Origin: Pleurocapsales cyanobacterium LEGE 10410
GTDB lineage: Bacteria; Cyanobacteriota; Cyanobacteriia; Cyanobacteriales; Xenococcaceae
NCBI GenBank assembly: GCA_015207195.1
Contig: JADEXJ010000011.1
Location: 1 to 64,000 of the forward strand
Length of the DNA stretch: 64,000 bases
Direction of reading: 5' to 3'
Shown here: positions 54,896 through 62,947 of the stretch, in pieces
How the letters are laid out: each line of letters opens with the position of its first letter
Numbering within the stretch: the first letter of the stretch is position 1
Translations under genes and position numbers: made by a program
The notes under the pieces: generated by a model
The model's database searches: none
What the model saw: the letters and a program-made list of their open reading frames with translations, nothing else
What the model was told of the DNA's origin: nothing

Positions 54896-54909
54896 ATCTA
54901 TAAATAGAT
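54896..54909. promoter_or_regulatory. palindrome at the SorC-type gene promoter
   Basis: ATCTAT, AA, ATAGAT form a perfect palindrome 14 bp before the SorC-type start codon. A -10 candidate TACAAT lies at 54883-54888, so the palindrome sits at the likely transcription start and fits autorepression. Confidence 0.6.
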
Positions 54910-54923
54910 GTTAAATAGCAAAT

Positions 54924-55874
54924 ATGGCAAAAACTCGTTCCGTGCAGCGCAGTGATAAGCTCGATCTGGCAGCCCGCGCAGCTTGGCTCTACTACATCGC
55001 CGATAATACACAAGAAGAAATTGCCACCAAACTCAATGTGTCACGGCAAGCAGCCCAGCGATTAGTCGCTTTGGCAGTTAGTGAGAAGCTAATTAAATTT
55101 CGACTAGACCATCCTCTTAGTAACTGTATTGCTATAGCCGAAGCCATGCGGGATAAGTTTGAGCTGTCCACTTGTGAAGTAGTACCAGCGAGTGCGGACG
55201 GTTCGCGTAACGGTCTGGCTGTTTGTGCAGCAGCTCATCTAGAAACATATCTAGTAGCAAAAGCACCTACTATTATCGCTTTTTCTTCTGGTCAAACGTT
55301 ACGAGGGATGGTTGAACAAATTCCGTCGATGAATCAGCCTCAGCATAAAATTGTCTCGATAGTTGGTAATCTGGCTCACTATGGTCGGGCAGGTCGCCAT
55401 GAAGTAGTAATTCACCTTAGCGAACGTATTGATGCTGAAGCTTATCCAGTACCGACTCCAGTAATTGCTGCCAGTGTTAAAGAACGTAGGCTACTGCAAA
55501 CGCAACAAGCATTTATCACCGTCGAATCTTTAGTGAACCAGGCAAAGGTTACTTTCGTCGGCATTGGCAATATTAGCTGGAATGCTCCACTGCATGAAAG
55601 TGGTTTTATTAATGATAAAGAGATCGCCGAACTTATGGAATTAGGTGCTGTGGGCGAAGTCGCAGGTTGGGCATACGACAAGCACGGTACTTTATTAACT
55701 AAGGGTACTAATACTAGGATTGCGGGTGTCCCTCTCGAACAGCCAGTTCAGAGACTAACTATTGGAGTGGCAGGAGGTCTGCACAAAAAAGAAGCTTTGC
55801 TGGCTGCGCTAAAAGGCAGGCTGATTAACGGATTAATTACAGATGAAGCAGTAGCTGAATCAATTCTTCGCTGA
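54924..55874 (+). CDS. SorC-family sugar-binding transcriptional regulator
   Basis: This 316-residue regulator has an N-terminal helix-turn-helix (NTQEEIATKLNVSRQAAQRL) and a C-terminal effector domain of the sugar-phosphate-binding SorC type (VGNLAHYGRAGRHE, FVGIGNISWNAPLHESGF, GVAGGLHKKEALLAALKGRL). SorC-family proteins include SmoC, the regulator of sorbitol/mannitol genes, so the polyol operon 13 kb away is a plausible target. It is monocistronic with a palindrome at its promoter. Confidence 0.9.
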   Translation: MAKTRSVQRSDKLDLAARAAWLYYIADNTQEEIATKLNVSRQAAQRLVALAVSEKLIKFRLDHPLSNCIAIAEAMRDKFELSTCEVVPASADGSRNGLAVCAAAHLETYLVAKAPTIIAFSSGQTLRGMVEQIPSMNQPQHKIVSIVGNLAHYGRAGRHEVVIHLSERIDAEAYPVPTPVIAASVKERRLLQTQQAFITVESLVNQAKVTFVGIGNISWNAPLHESGFINDKEIAELMELGAVGEVAGWAYDKHGTLLTKGTNTRIAGVPLEQPVQRLTIGVAGGLHKKEALLAALKGRLINGLITDEAVAESILR

Positions 55875-55984
55875 TGTTACCTACTTATTGATTTGCGAGA
55901 GTAGGTTAAGGGTCATGGAAAAGAAGTTCAAGGAATTAGAAATACTTTAATGCTAGCTTAGGATATTTCTCTAAAATAAATGCT

Positions 55985-56017
55985 CCTCATAAGTTCCTCA
56001 AACTTTTTCTATATCTT
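55985..56017 (+). promoter_or_regulatory. CCTCA-box promoter for the sensor-kinase cluster
   Basis: Half-sites CCTCA lie at 55985-55989 and 55996-56000, in CCTCATAAGTTCCTCAAA; the -10 candidate TATCTT is at 56012-56017. The first start codon, 56058, is 40 bases downstream. The next five genes are on the same strand with gaps of at most 90 bp. Site 8 of 10. Confidence 0.78.
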
Positions 56018-56057
56018 AAAACTTGACTTGAGAACAAATTAACCTGTGAGGTACATC

Positions 56058-56282
56058 ATGACTTTTAAAGTTGATACTTCTATAAAAAATATCAGAAAAG
56101 AAGTTCGCCATTTAGTCGATCTTCATAGCTTAGAACGCGAACAAGCTCTATATAATCTCAGCCAATTTTTCTTAGCAGGAGAATGGGAATTAGTTGAATG
56201 CGAACTAGAATCAAACGGTTATTCACTAATGAGCAACTCAATTGGCGACCTTTTGGCTCATGATGAATGTTCAGAAGATTAG
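56058..56282 (+). CDS. small acidic protein of unknown function
   Basis: I do not recognise this 74-residue protein. ATG 56058 has a GAGG six bases upstream; a GTG at 56046 would add four residues. It is predicted helical and acidic at the end (HDECSED), with no Cys pair or membrane segment. It is the first gene behind a strong CCTCA-box promoter, so it should be among the most induced products. It may be an adaptor or anti-factor; that is speculation. Confidence 0.7.
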   Translation: MTFKVDTSIKNIRKEVRHLVDLHSLEREQALYNLSQFFLAGEWELVECELESNGYSLMSNSIGDLLAHDECSED

Positions 56283-56362
56283 GAAAGGGCTAGGTTCGAT
56301 CGAATAATTATGCCCGATGGCAGTATTAGAAACTAGAAGTCACAGCCGAAAAGTAAGTAACT

Positions 56363-56554
56363 ATGGACAATAATAGTATTCCTAGCACCTTGATGACTGA
56401 CGAAGACTGGATCGATAAAGGGAAAGCAGATGCGTGGGATGGGAAACCAAGAGATTCTCCAGAACACGACTCAAGAGCAGCCAGTATGTATGACTTAGGC
56501 TATTGCGAAGGAGAAATCAGGCGATCGCCTGTTGTTAACCGTAAAACTGCTTAG
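56363..56554 (+). CDS. small protein, possibly ribosome-modulation-factor-like
   Basis: This 63-residue protein has the spaced pattern GKADAWDGKPRDSP, then YDLGYCEGE. It recalls ribosome modulation factor (G-x-A-x-x-G, then Cys/Pro, then W-x-x-G-W), but the match is weak and the protein is acidic where RMF is basic. The gene lies 80 bp after the first small gene and 66 bp before the nitroreductase gene. A ribosome-hibernation role would fit a dormancy operon but is unproven. Confidence 0.6.
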   Translation: MDNNSIPSTLMTDEDWIDKGKADAWDGKPRDSPEHDSRAASMYDLGYCEGEIRRSPVVNRKTA

Positions 56555-56620
56555 AGAATTTCTGGAATAAGTGCATAGCAAACTAAAAGCACGATCTTCA
56601 ACTATTCAAAGAGGCAAAAT

Positions 56621-57541
56621 ATGATTCATCCCCCACCCAGAAAACCTTCAACTACCAGTCACTACAAATCGACATCAGAATTAAATCCTTGGTTAGTTGA
56701 AGAGGATAATTTTCCTGCTAGTGGCGAAACTTCAGAACAGCTTGAGTTTCTACTTAATTATGCAGTCCTAGATCCATCAATCTACAATACTCAGCCCTGG
56801 TTTTTCAAAATAATTGATGATGCGATCGAGCTATATGCAGATACTCGCGTTTCGGCTACTGCTAATGACAATTATCGCGAATCAATTATTTGCTGTGGTA
56901 CAGCCTTGTTCGATCTACGTATTGCCATACGTCATTTTGGCTACCGAGACATAGTAGAAGTTTTCCCAGAGTCACATAACCCAAATTTGTTAGCGAGAAT
57001 TAGTTTTGGTAGTAAAAGAATAGTTCAACTAGAAGAAAAATTTTTATTCAGGGCAATTTCAAAAAGATCTACCGCTCAGTTTTACCTTGCCAACCGCAAA
57101 CTTCCAAAGTCTTTAATATCGGAGTTAGAGTCAGTCACAGATTCAGAATGTACCAGGTTGCAGATTTTAACTTCGATTGTCGCCGATAGTAGCGTTCGCG
57201 AGGTAATTAAATTGGTGGATAAAGGCGATCGCCTACAGACAAGAGATCCTTTTCGCCGAAAATTATTTCAATGGATTAACTCTAGTCATGAAGATGTACC
57301 TATGGCATCGTCAGTTGGCACTTTAATGTTAATCGGTAGCCAAAATGATAATGAATATGCTTGGCTGGCTACAGGAGAAGCCTTAGCGCATTTATGGCTA
57401 AGAGCCAGAATCGATGACGTTAGAGTATCTTGTTTGAATCAACCGATTCAAGTTCCCGAATTACGATCGCGCTTGCAGGCATTATTTCCTGACAATGGCT
57501 ATCCACAAATTTTATTACGCTTATGCTACCTAACAAATTGA
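56621..57541 (+). CDS. Acg-like nitroreductase-family protein
   Basis: This 306-residue protein has two nitroreductase-like halves. The N-terminal half shows LLNYAVLDPSIYNTQPWFFKI, the Acg form of the FMN-site motif, and LRIAIRHFG; the C-terminal half has a degenerate GEALAHLWLRA. M. tuberculosis Acg (Rv2032) and Rv3131 are DosR-regulated relatives that bind FMN but lack reductase activity and may store flavin. Position directly upstream of the CBS/PAS/GAF kinase suggests a role in redox sensing or dormancy. Confidence 0.8.
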   Translation: MIHPPPRKPSTTSHYKSTSELNPWLVEEDNFPASGETSEQLEFLLNYAVLDPSIYNTQPWFFKIIDDAIELYADTRVSATANDNYRESIICCGTALFDLRIAIRHFGYRDIVEVFPESHNPNLLARISFGSKRIVQLEEKFLFRAISKRSTAQFYLANRKLPKSLISELESVTDSECTRLQILTSIVADSSVREVIKLVDKGDRLQTRDPFRRKLFQWINSSHEDVPMASSVGTLMLIGSQNDNEYAWLATGEALAHLWLRARIDDVRVSCLNQPIQVPELRSRLQALFPDNGYPQILLRLCYLTN

Positions 57542-57631
57542 TTGGTATTTCCTGGGTTCGCTAGAAAATAGATCTAAACTGAAAATTAAGAGGAGCGCCC
57601 TACCAAAGTTTTTAGCTAGAACAAATTAACT

Positions 57632-60600
57632 ATGCCGTCAGAAAAGCTACCAATTCAACCATTCGTTCTAGAACGGGTAATCGATCGCAACCCGCCGATA
57701 GTGACGACTGAGACAACGGTTTTTGAGGCGATCGCTTTGATGAGCCAAATTTGGCATCAAAGCTGTATCAGAGCTAGTTGTGAGCTTAATAATATTACTG
57801 ACGCTTCAGATTTATCTTCAGTACAGGCAAGCTCTAGTTACCTTCTGGTAATGGAAGCAGGGAAACTGGTAGGAATTTTTACCGAACGAGATCTAGTTAA
57901 ATTGGCAGCTTCGGAGTACGATTGTTCGGCAATTAAGATTACTGAAGTTATGACTGCTTCGGTTATCACTTTGTCCCAGTCAGAAATTCGCGATATTTTT
58001 TGCGTACTGGGCTATTTTCGTCGGCATCGTATTCGTCATTTGCCGATTTTGGACGAGGAAGATCGACTGCTAGGAGTAATTACTACGGGCAGTCTACGTC
58101 AATCTTTGCAACCTAATAATTTTTTGAAATTGAGAAAGGTGGCAGATGTAATGGCTACTGAGGTAGTGACGGCATCGGCTAATGATTCGGTGCTGAGTTT
58201 AGCCCGACTAATGAGCGATCGCCAAGTTAGCTGTGTGGTGATTACAGAAGCGAGCGAAGACGAGAAAGGAGATATCTTAGTAACTCCCGTGGGTATCATT
58301 ACCGAAGGGGATATCGTTCAATTTCAAGCTCTCAATTTGAATCTAAAAAAAATCCAGGCAAAAACGGTAATGAGCTTTCCGCTATTTCCCGTCAAGCCTT
58401 TAAATGCTCTGTGGCAAGCTCATCTACAAATGCAGCAGCACCGTGTCCGACGCTTAGTAGTTACGGGAGACAGGGGAGAACTGGTAGGAATTGTTACCCA
58501 AACCAGTCTGCTACAAATTCTCGATCCTCTAGAAATGTTGCAGGAACTAGAAGATTTACAGCAGATTAAAGATAAGCAAACCTTACAGCTAAAACAGACC
58601 AATCGGCAACTACAAAATGAGATTGCCGAGCGAAAACGTTTAGAGTCTGCCCTGCGAGAAGCCAATCGAGCTTTAACTACACAAGTAGAACGGCAAAAGT
58701 GCGAACTAGGAGTAACAAAAGAAGTTTTACAACAAGAGACGGAAGCCCGCCAGCGATCGCAAATTCAACGAGATCGCTTCTTCGACCTTTCTTTAGACTT
58801 ATTCTGTATTACTGGGGTTGACGGTTACTTTAAGCAAATCAACCCAGCAATGGAGCAAGTTCTTGGTTTTAGCAGGTCAGAATTACTAGCTGAACCTTTT
58901 ATTAACTTCGTGCATCCAGACGATCGAGCAGCTACCACCGCCGAAGCTGCTAAACTTACCCAAGGAATGGATACGATTAGTTTTGAAAATCGTTATCGTT
59001 GCCGAGATGGTTCTTATAAATGGCTACTTTGGACGGGTACTTTTGCTGCTGAAGAGCAGCTTATGTATGGTTCGGCGAAGGATATTACCGAGCGTAAATT
59101 GGCAGAAGCAGAATCACAACGTCAATCTCGGCGATCGCAATTAATTGCAGAAATAACTTTAAAAATCCGTCAGTCGTTGAAATTAAAAGAGGTTTTACGC
59201 CTTGCTGTTACGGAGATTCAGCAGATTTTACAGACAGATCGGGTTTTAGTTTTTCAACTACATCCTGACGGTTCAGGTACAGCTATCGAAGAAGCGGTAG
59301 TTCCTGGCTACCCCGTTGTTTTAGGGCAGGATATTTTCGATCCCTGTTTTCAAGACGGATATGCAGCCCAGTATCTTCAGGGCAGAGTTGGCGCGATCGC
59401 CGATATCGAACAGGCAAACATTCAGCCTTGTTATGTAGAATTTCTCCAGCAGTTTGCGGTCAAAGCTAATCTTGTCGTCCCAATTCTCCAGCAGTCGCAG
59501 CTTTGGGGATTACTAATCGTGCATCAGTGCGATCGCCCCCGTCACTGGCAAACTTCTGAAATCGAGCTATTAAAGCAATTAGCAAACCAGATTAGTATCG
59601 CTATCTCTCAAGCGGAACTATTAGATGGGCTGGAAGAAAAAGTAGCAGAGCGTACAGTTAAATTAGAACGGGCAGACAAACGGCTTAAACTCACTCAATT
59701 TTCCATCGATCGTAGTGCTGAAATAATTGCCTGGGTTAGTCCTAATGGCGAGATAATTTATGTCAACGACTCAGCTTGTGACATCTTGGGCTATAGTCGC
59801 GATCGCCTAATGTCTCTAGATATTTCAGAGATTATTCCCGCTTTTTCACCAGCAGCTTGGGCAAAACATTGGCAACAGTTAAGAAATCGAAGTTCGCTAC
59901 AGTTGGAAACTTCTTTACAAACTCAAGATGGTCGTGTTGTTCCTATCGAAGCTATTACAGAACATCTCCAGGTAGAAGAGCGAGAATACAACTGTATTTT
60001 TGCTCGCGATATTAGCCAACGCAAACAGACTGAATCGGCATTACAGCAGAGTCAACAACAATATAAAACTTTAGTGAATAACGTTCCTGGTGCAATTTAT
60101 CGTGTTCTCGTTGACAGCCATTGGACAGCACTATTTTTTGACGATGAAATTAGTACCATTTCTGGTTATCCTGCTGCCGATTTTCTTCAAAATCAACGGA
60201 CTACTCTGAGCATTATTTATACCGAAGATCGCGAGCGAGTTGCCCAAGAAGTTCAAGCAGCACTTGCCCAAAAAAGAGCTTATACCATCGAACATCGCAT
60301 TGTACGTTCAGATGGAGCAATTAGCTGGGTAAAAAGCAAAGGACAGGGAGTTTATGACGAAGAAGATCGGCTACTTTGGCTAGACGGAATTCTTTTAGAC
60401 ATCAACGAACGCAAATGGGCAGAAACTCTACGACAATTGCAAAATCAAGTTTTAAGTATGCTGGCAAAAGGAGAAACACTCTACGATGTTTTAAACAAGC
60501 TAACGGAAGGGATAAATCAACTGTCTCCAGATTTAAATTCAACCATTCTGCTGATGGAGGATGATAACCAACACTTGTATCCATTCGCTAATTCCCAAAT

Positions 60601-61972
60601 GCCTCAAGTTTACGTGCAAGCGTGCGAGCATTTACCAATTGGAGAGAAAGCTGGTTCTTGCGGTACGGCTGCTTATTTAGGTCAGCGCGTGATAGTCAGT
60701 GACATTGCCAGCGATCCTTTGTGGGCACATAACAAACACTTAATTTTACCCCACGGTTTTCAAGCCTGTTGGTCAGAACCAATTAAATCGGAGACGGGTA
60801 AAGTCCTCGGAACTTTTGGGCTGTATTTTACCGAACCGCGATCGCCCAAACCTAAGGAACTAGAAATAATCGAAGCCTGTGCTAGTTTGGCTTCTGTCGC
60901 TATTACTCGCAAACAGTCTGAAGCTGCACTACAAAATAGCGAATCACAGCTTCGTCTGATTACAGATGCTTTACCAGTATTAATTGCTTATCTCGACGAT
61001 CGACAGTGCTATCAATTTGCCAACAAGACTGCTGAAAACTGGCATCGACTACCTCGTACCAAAATTGTTGGCAGCCATATCAAAGATATTGTGGGAGAGG
61101 TAAATTACCCGAAAATTCAACCGTATATAGAATCAGCCTTATCGGGCAATACTGCGACTTTTGAAACTGAATTATTTTTGAGCGATCGCTCCTTACGTCA
61201 TATCAGTGCTACTTGTATTCCCGCTCTATACAGCGATGGAGAAGTAAAAGGGGTTATTAATTTAGTTAGCGATATCAGCGATCGCAAAGCTAACGAACGG
61301 ATGAAAAATGAATTTATCTCGGTAGTCAGTCACGAATTACGTACCCCCTTAACCTCAATCTATGGTGCTTTAAAACTGCTCGTCACCAATCCTCAAAGTG
61401 GGTTAGACGAAGAAGACAGAGAAATGCTCGACATTGCCGTAACCAATACAGAACGACTAATACGCCTAGTAAATGACGTGCTAGATTTAGAGCGGATCGA
61501 ATCTGGCAAAATCGAAATGAATCAACAGCCTTGTGATGCTGCCGATTTAATTCATCAAGCGATAGAAGTCATGCTACCAATGGCTCAGGCTCAAGAGATT
61601 ACTTTGGTGACAGAACCCATTTCTATAGCAGTTAATGCCGATCGCGATCATATACATCAGACTCTAACTAACCTCCTCAGCAATGCTATAAAATTTTCTT
61701 CGCCTCATAGTTCAGTTTGGCTCACAGTTGACGAGCGAGAACGAGAAGTTTTATTTAAGGTTAGCGATCGCGGACGAGGAATTCCCTCAGATAAATTGGA
61801 GCGCATTTTTGAGCGGTTTCAACAGGTAGATGCTTCTGACTCGCGAGACAAAGGAGGTACTGGCTTAGGATTAGCTATCTGTTATAAAATTATCGAGGAA
61901 CACGGTGGACGCATTTGGGCTGAGAGTCAGCTTGATGAAGGAAGCACGTTTTGTTTCACCCTACCAAAGTAG
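57632..61972 (+). CDS. CBS-PAS-GAF multi-sensor histidine kinase
   Basis: This is a 1446-residue soluble kinase. Four CBS motifs lie at about 15-70, 100-155, 168-235 and 243-300 (two Bateman modules, likely binding adenine nucleotides), followed by a coiled coil (305-375). Then come PAS1 (380-495), GAF1 (503-667), PAS2 (687-805), PAS3 (810-930), GAF2 (940-1092), PAS4 (1105-1224), HisKA with H1234 in SVVSHELRTPLTS, and HATPase with NAIKFSS, GRGIP and GGTGLGLAI. No transmembrane segment is visible, so it senses cytosolic signals such as energy charge, redox or light. No GAF Cys of a bilin lyase type is obvious. A receiver gene starts 27 bp downstream. Confidence 0.93.
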   Translation: MPSEKLPIQPFVLERVIDRNPPIVTTETTVFEAIALMSQIWHQSCIRASCELNNITDASDLSSVQASSSYLLVMEAGKLVGIFTERDLVKLAASEYDCSAIKITEVMTASVITLSQSEIRDIFCVLGYFRRHRIRHLPILDEEDRLLGVITTGSLRQSLQPNNFLKLRKVADVMATEVVTASANDSVLSLARLMSDRQVSCVVITEASEDEKGDILVTPVGIITEGDIVQFQALNLNLKKIQAKTVMSFPLFPVKPLNALWQAHLQMQQHRVRRLVVTGDRGELVGIVTQTSLLQILDPLEMLQELEDLQQIKDKQTLQLKQTNRQLQNEIAERKRLESALREANRALTTQVERQKCELGVTKEVLQQETEARQRSQIQRDRFFDLSLDLFCITGVDGYFKQINPAMEQVLGFSRSELLAEPFINFVHPDDRAATTAEAAKLTQGMDTISFENRYRCRDGSYKWLLWTGTFAAEEQLMYGSAKDITERKLAEAESQRQSRRSQLIAEITLKIRQSLKLKEVLRLAVTEIQQILQTDRVLVFQLHPDGSGTAIEEAVVPGYPVVLGQDIFDPCFQDGYAAQYLQGRVGAIADIEQANIQPCYVEFLQQFAVKANLVVPILQQSQLWGLLIVHQCDRPRHWQTSEIELLKQLANQISIAISQAELLDGLEEKVAERTVKLERADKRLKLTQFSIDRSAEIIAWVSPNGEIIYVNDSACDILGYSRDRLMSLDISEIIPAFSPAAWAKHWQQLRNRSSLQLETSLQTQDGRVVPIEAITEHLQVEEREYNCIFARDISQRKQTESALQQSQQQYKTLVNNVPGAIYRVLVDSHWTALFFDDEISTISGYPAADFLQNQRTTLSIIYTEDRERVAQEVQAALAQKRAYTIEHRIVRSDGAISWVKSKGQGVYDEEDRLLWLDGILLDINERKWAETLRQLQNQVLSMLAKGETLYDVLNKLTEGINQLSPDLNSTILLMEDDNQHLYPFANSQMPQVYVQACEHLPIGEKAGSCGTAAYLGQRVIVSDIASDPLWAHNKHLILPHGFQACWSEPIKSETGKVLGTFGLYFTEPRSPKPKELEIIEACASLASVAITRKQSEAALQNSESQLRLITDALPVLIAYLDDRQCYQFANKTAENWHRLPRTKIVGSHIKDIVGEVNYPKIQPYIESALSGNTATFETELFLSDRSLRHISATCIPALYSDGEVKGVINLVSDISDRKANERMKNEFISVVSHELRTPLTSIYGALKLLVTNPQSGLDEEDREMLDIAVTNTERLIRLVNDVLDLERIESGKIEMNQQPCDAADLIHQAIEVMLPMAQAQEITLVTEPISIAVNADRDHIHQTLTNLLSNAIKFSSPHSSVWLTVDEREREVLFKVSDRGRGIPSDKLERIFERFQQVDASDSRDKGGTGLGLAICYKIIEEHGGRIWAESQLDEGSTFCFTLPK

Positions 61973-61999
61973 CTCCCAATTGTCAGAAAAACTGTTACT

Positions 62000-62371
62000 A
62001 TGACTGCCAAACGCATCTTACTTGTAGACGATGAAGCATCTATCTTATCGGTAGCTCGCATCGGTTTAAAGCGTGCGGGATGGTCAGTGTTAACCGCTAA
62101 TTCAGGTAAAGAAGGTATTGCTAAAGCAGTAGCCGAACAGCCAGATGCGATCGTTCTGGATGTAATGATGCCAGAAATGGATGGACTAGAAACTCTTAAA
62201 CAGCTACAGGATAATTCTCAAGTTCAGCAGATCCCAGTAATTTTTTTAACTGCGAAAGTTCAGCAATCAGATCGTCGTCGCTTTTATGCTTCTGGGATTA
62301 AAGGATTTATTACCAAACCTTTCGACCCTACTACTCTAGCAAGTCAAATTTCTGGCTTTCTTAACTGGTAG
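62000..62371 (+). CDS. stand-alone response regulator receiver
   Basis: This 123-residue single-domain CheY-like protein has an intact acidic pair D10/D11, phospho-site D54 (IVLDVMMPEMDG), and FLTAK and ITKPFDP with the Lys. It has no output domain. It starts 27 bp after the kinase and is its natural phosphoacceptor, able to pass phosphate to an HPt protein. The response regulator at 26395 carries an HPt domain. Confidence 0.93.
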   Translation: MTAKRILLVDDEASILSVARIGLKRAGWSVLTANSGKEGIAKAVAEQPDAIVLDVMMPEMDGLETLKQLQDNSQVQQIPVIFLTAKVQQSDRRRFYASGIKGFITKPFDPTTLASQISGFLNW

Positions 62372-62404
62372 CTAAAGATGTTCGCAAATCGAGCAGCTTT
62401 TTCT

Positions 62405-62437
62405 CCTCATAAGTAGCTCATATTTCTAAATTAGTAT
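62405..62437 (+). promoter_or_regulatory. CCTCA-box promoter for the Glu-type receiver
   Basis: CCTCA (62405-62409) and GCTCA (62416-62420) are 11 bp apart; the -10 candidate TAGTAT is at 62432-62437. The start codon 62522 is 84 bases downstream, with a hairpin in between. Site 9 of 10. Confidence 0.7.
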
Positions 62438-62461
62438 TAGTTATTTAGATTAGTTGCAAAT

Positions 62462-62490
62462 CTAATCACGAACAGATTGTTTGTGATTAG
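62462..62490 (+). other. leader hairpin before the Glu-type receiver
   Basis: CTAATCACGAACA (62462-62474) pairs with TGTTTGTGATTAG (62478-62490) over 13 bp with one G-U pair and a 3-base loop. A second, competing 6 bp pairing exists between GATTAG at 62448-62453 and CTAATC at 62462-62467. It lies in the predicted leader between promoter and start codon. There is no U-run, so it is not a simple terminator. Confidence 0.55.
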
Positions 62491-62521
62491 CTGCTTATTT
62501 GCTTAAGGAAAAATAATACTG

Positions 62522-62902
62522 ATGTCACAGCCAAGTCTAAAGTACATCTTAGTTGTCGATATTGCTGAAGATATTCAGCAAGTTATTAGACGTAGCCTCA
62601 AACACAATGTAAATTGGCAGGTAATTTTAGCCAACTCAATTACTGAGGGATTGGCTTTGATTAAAACTAAACGACCCGATGTAATTTTGCTCGAAGCTAG
62701 TTTATTAGATAATTGCCATAGTAATATTTGGCAACAACTCAAAACTATTGTTTCCAATCATTCCATTCCTCTGGTTTTCATGGCAGCAAGGGTTAAAGCA
62801 ATGGATCGACTTAAATTTCAACAACTTGGAGGAACGACGGAGATCGCCAAACCTTTTGACCCAAAAGATTTGGTAGAAACAATTTCCCAGGTGTTAAATT
62901 AA
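62522..62902 (+). CDS. degenerate receiver domain with Glu at the phospho-site
   Basis: This 126-residue CheY-like fold has the phospho-Asp position occupied by E58 (DVILLEASLLD) and the acidic pair reduced to VVDIAED. The Lys in IAKPFDP is kept. Glu often mimics the phosphorylated state, so the protein may be locked active. It has no output domain. It has its own CCTCA-box promoter and a leader hairpin, and it lies 150 bp after the intact receiver. It may compete with or sequester a kinase or HPt partner. Confidence 0.85.
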   Translation: MSQPSLKYILVVDIAEDIQQVIRRSLKHNVNWQVILANSITEGLALIKTKRPDVILLEASLLDNCHSNIWQQLKTIVSNHSIPLVFMAARVKAMDRLKFQQLGGTTEIAKPFDPKDLVETISQVLN

Positions 62903-62947
62903 TTTAAAGGCTTTTTTTAGCAGCACATATAAAAACGAAAAAGCCAG

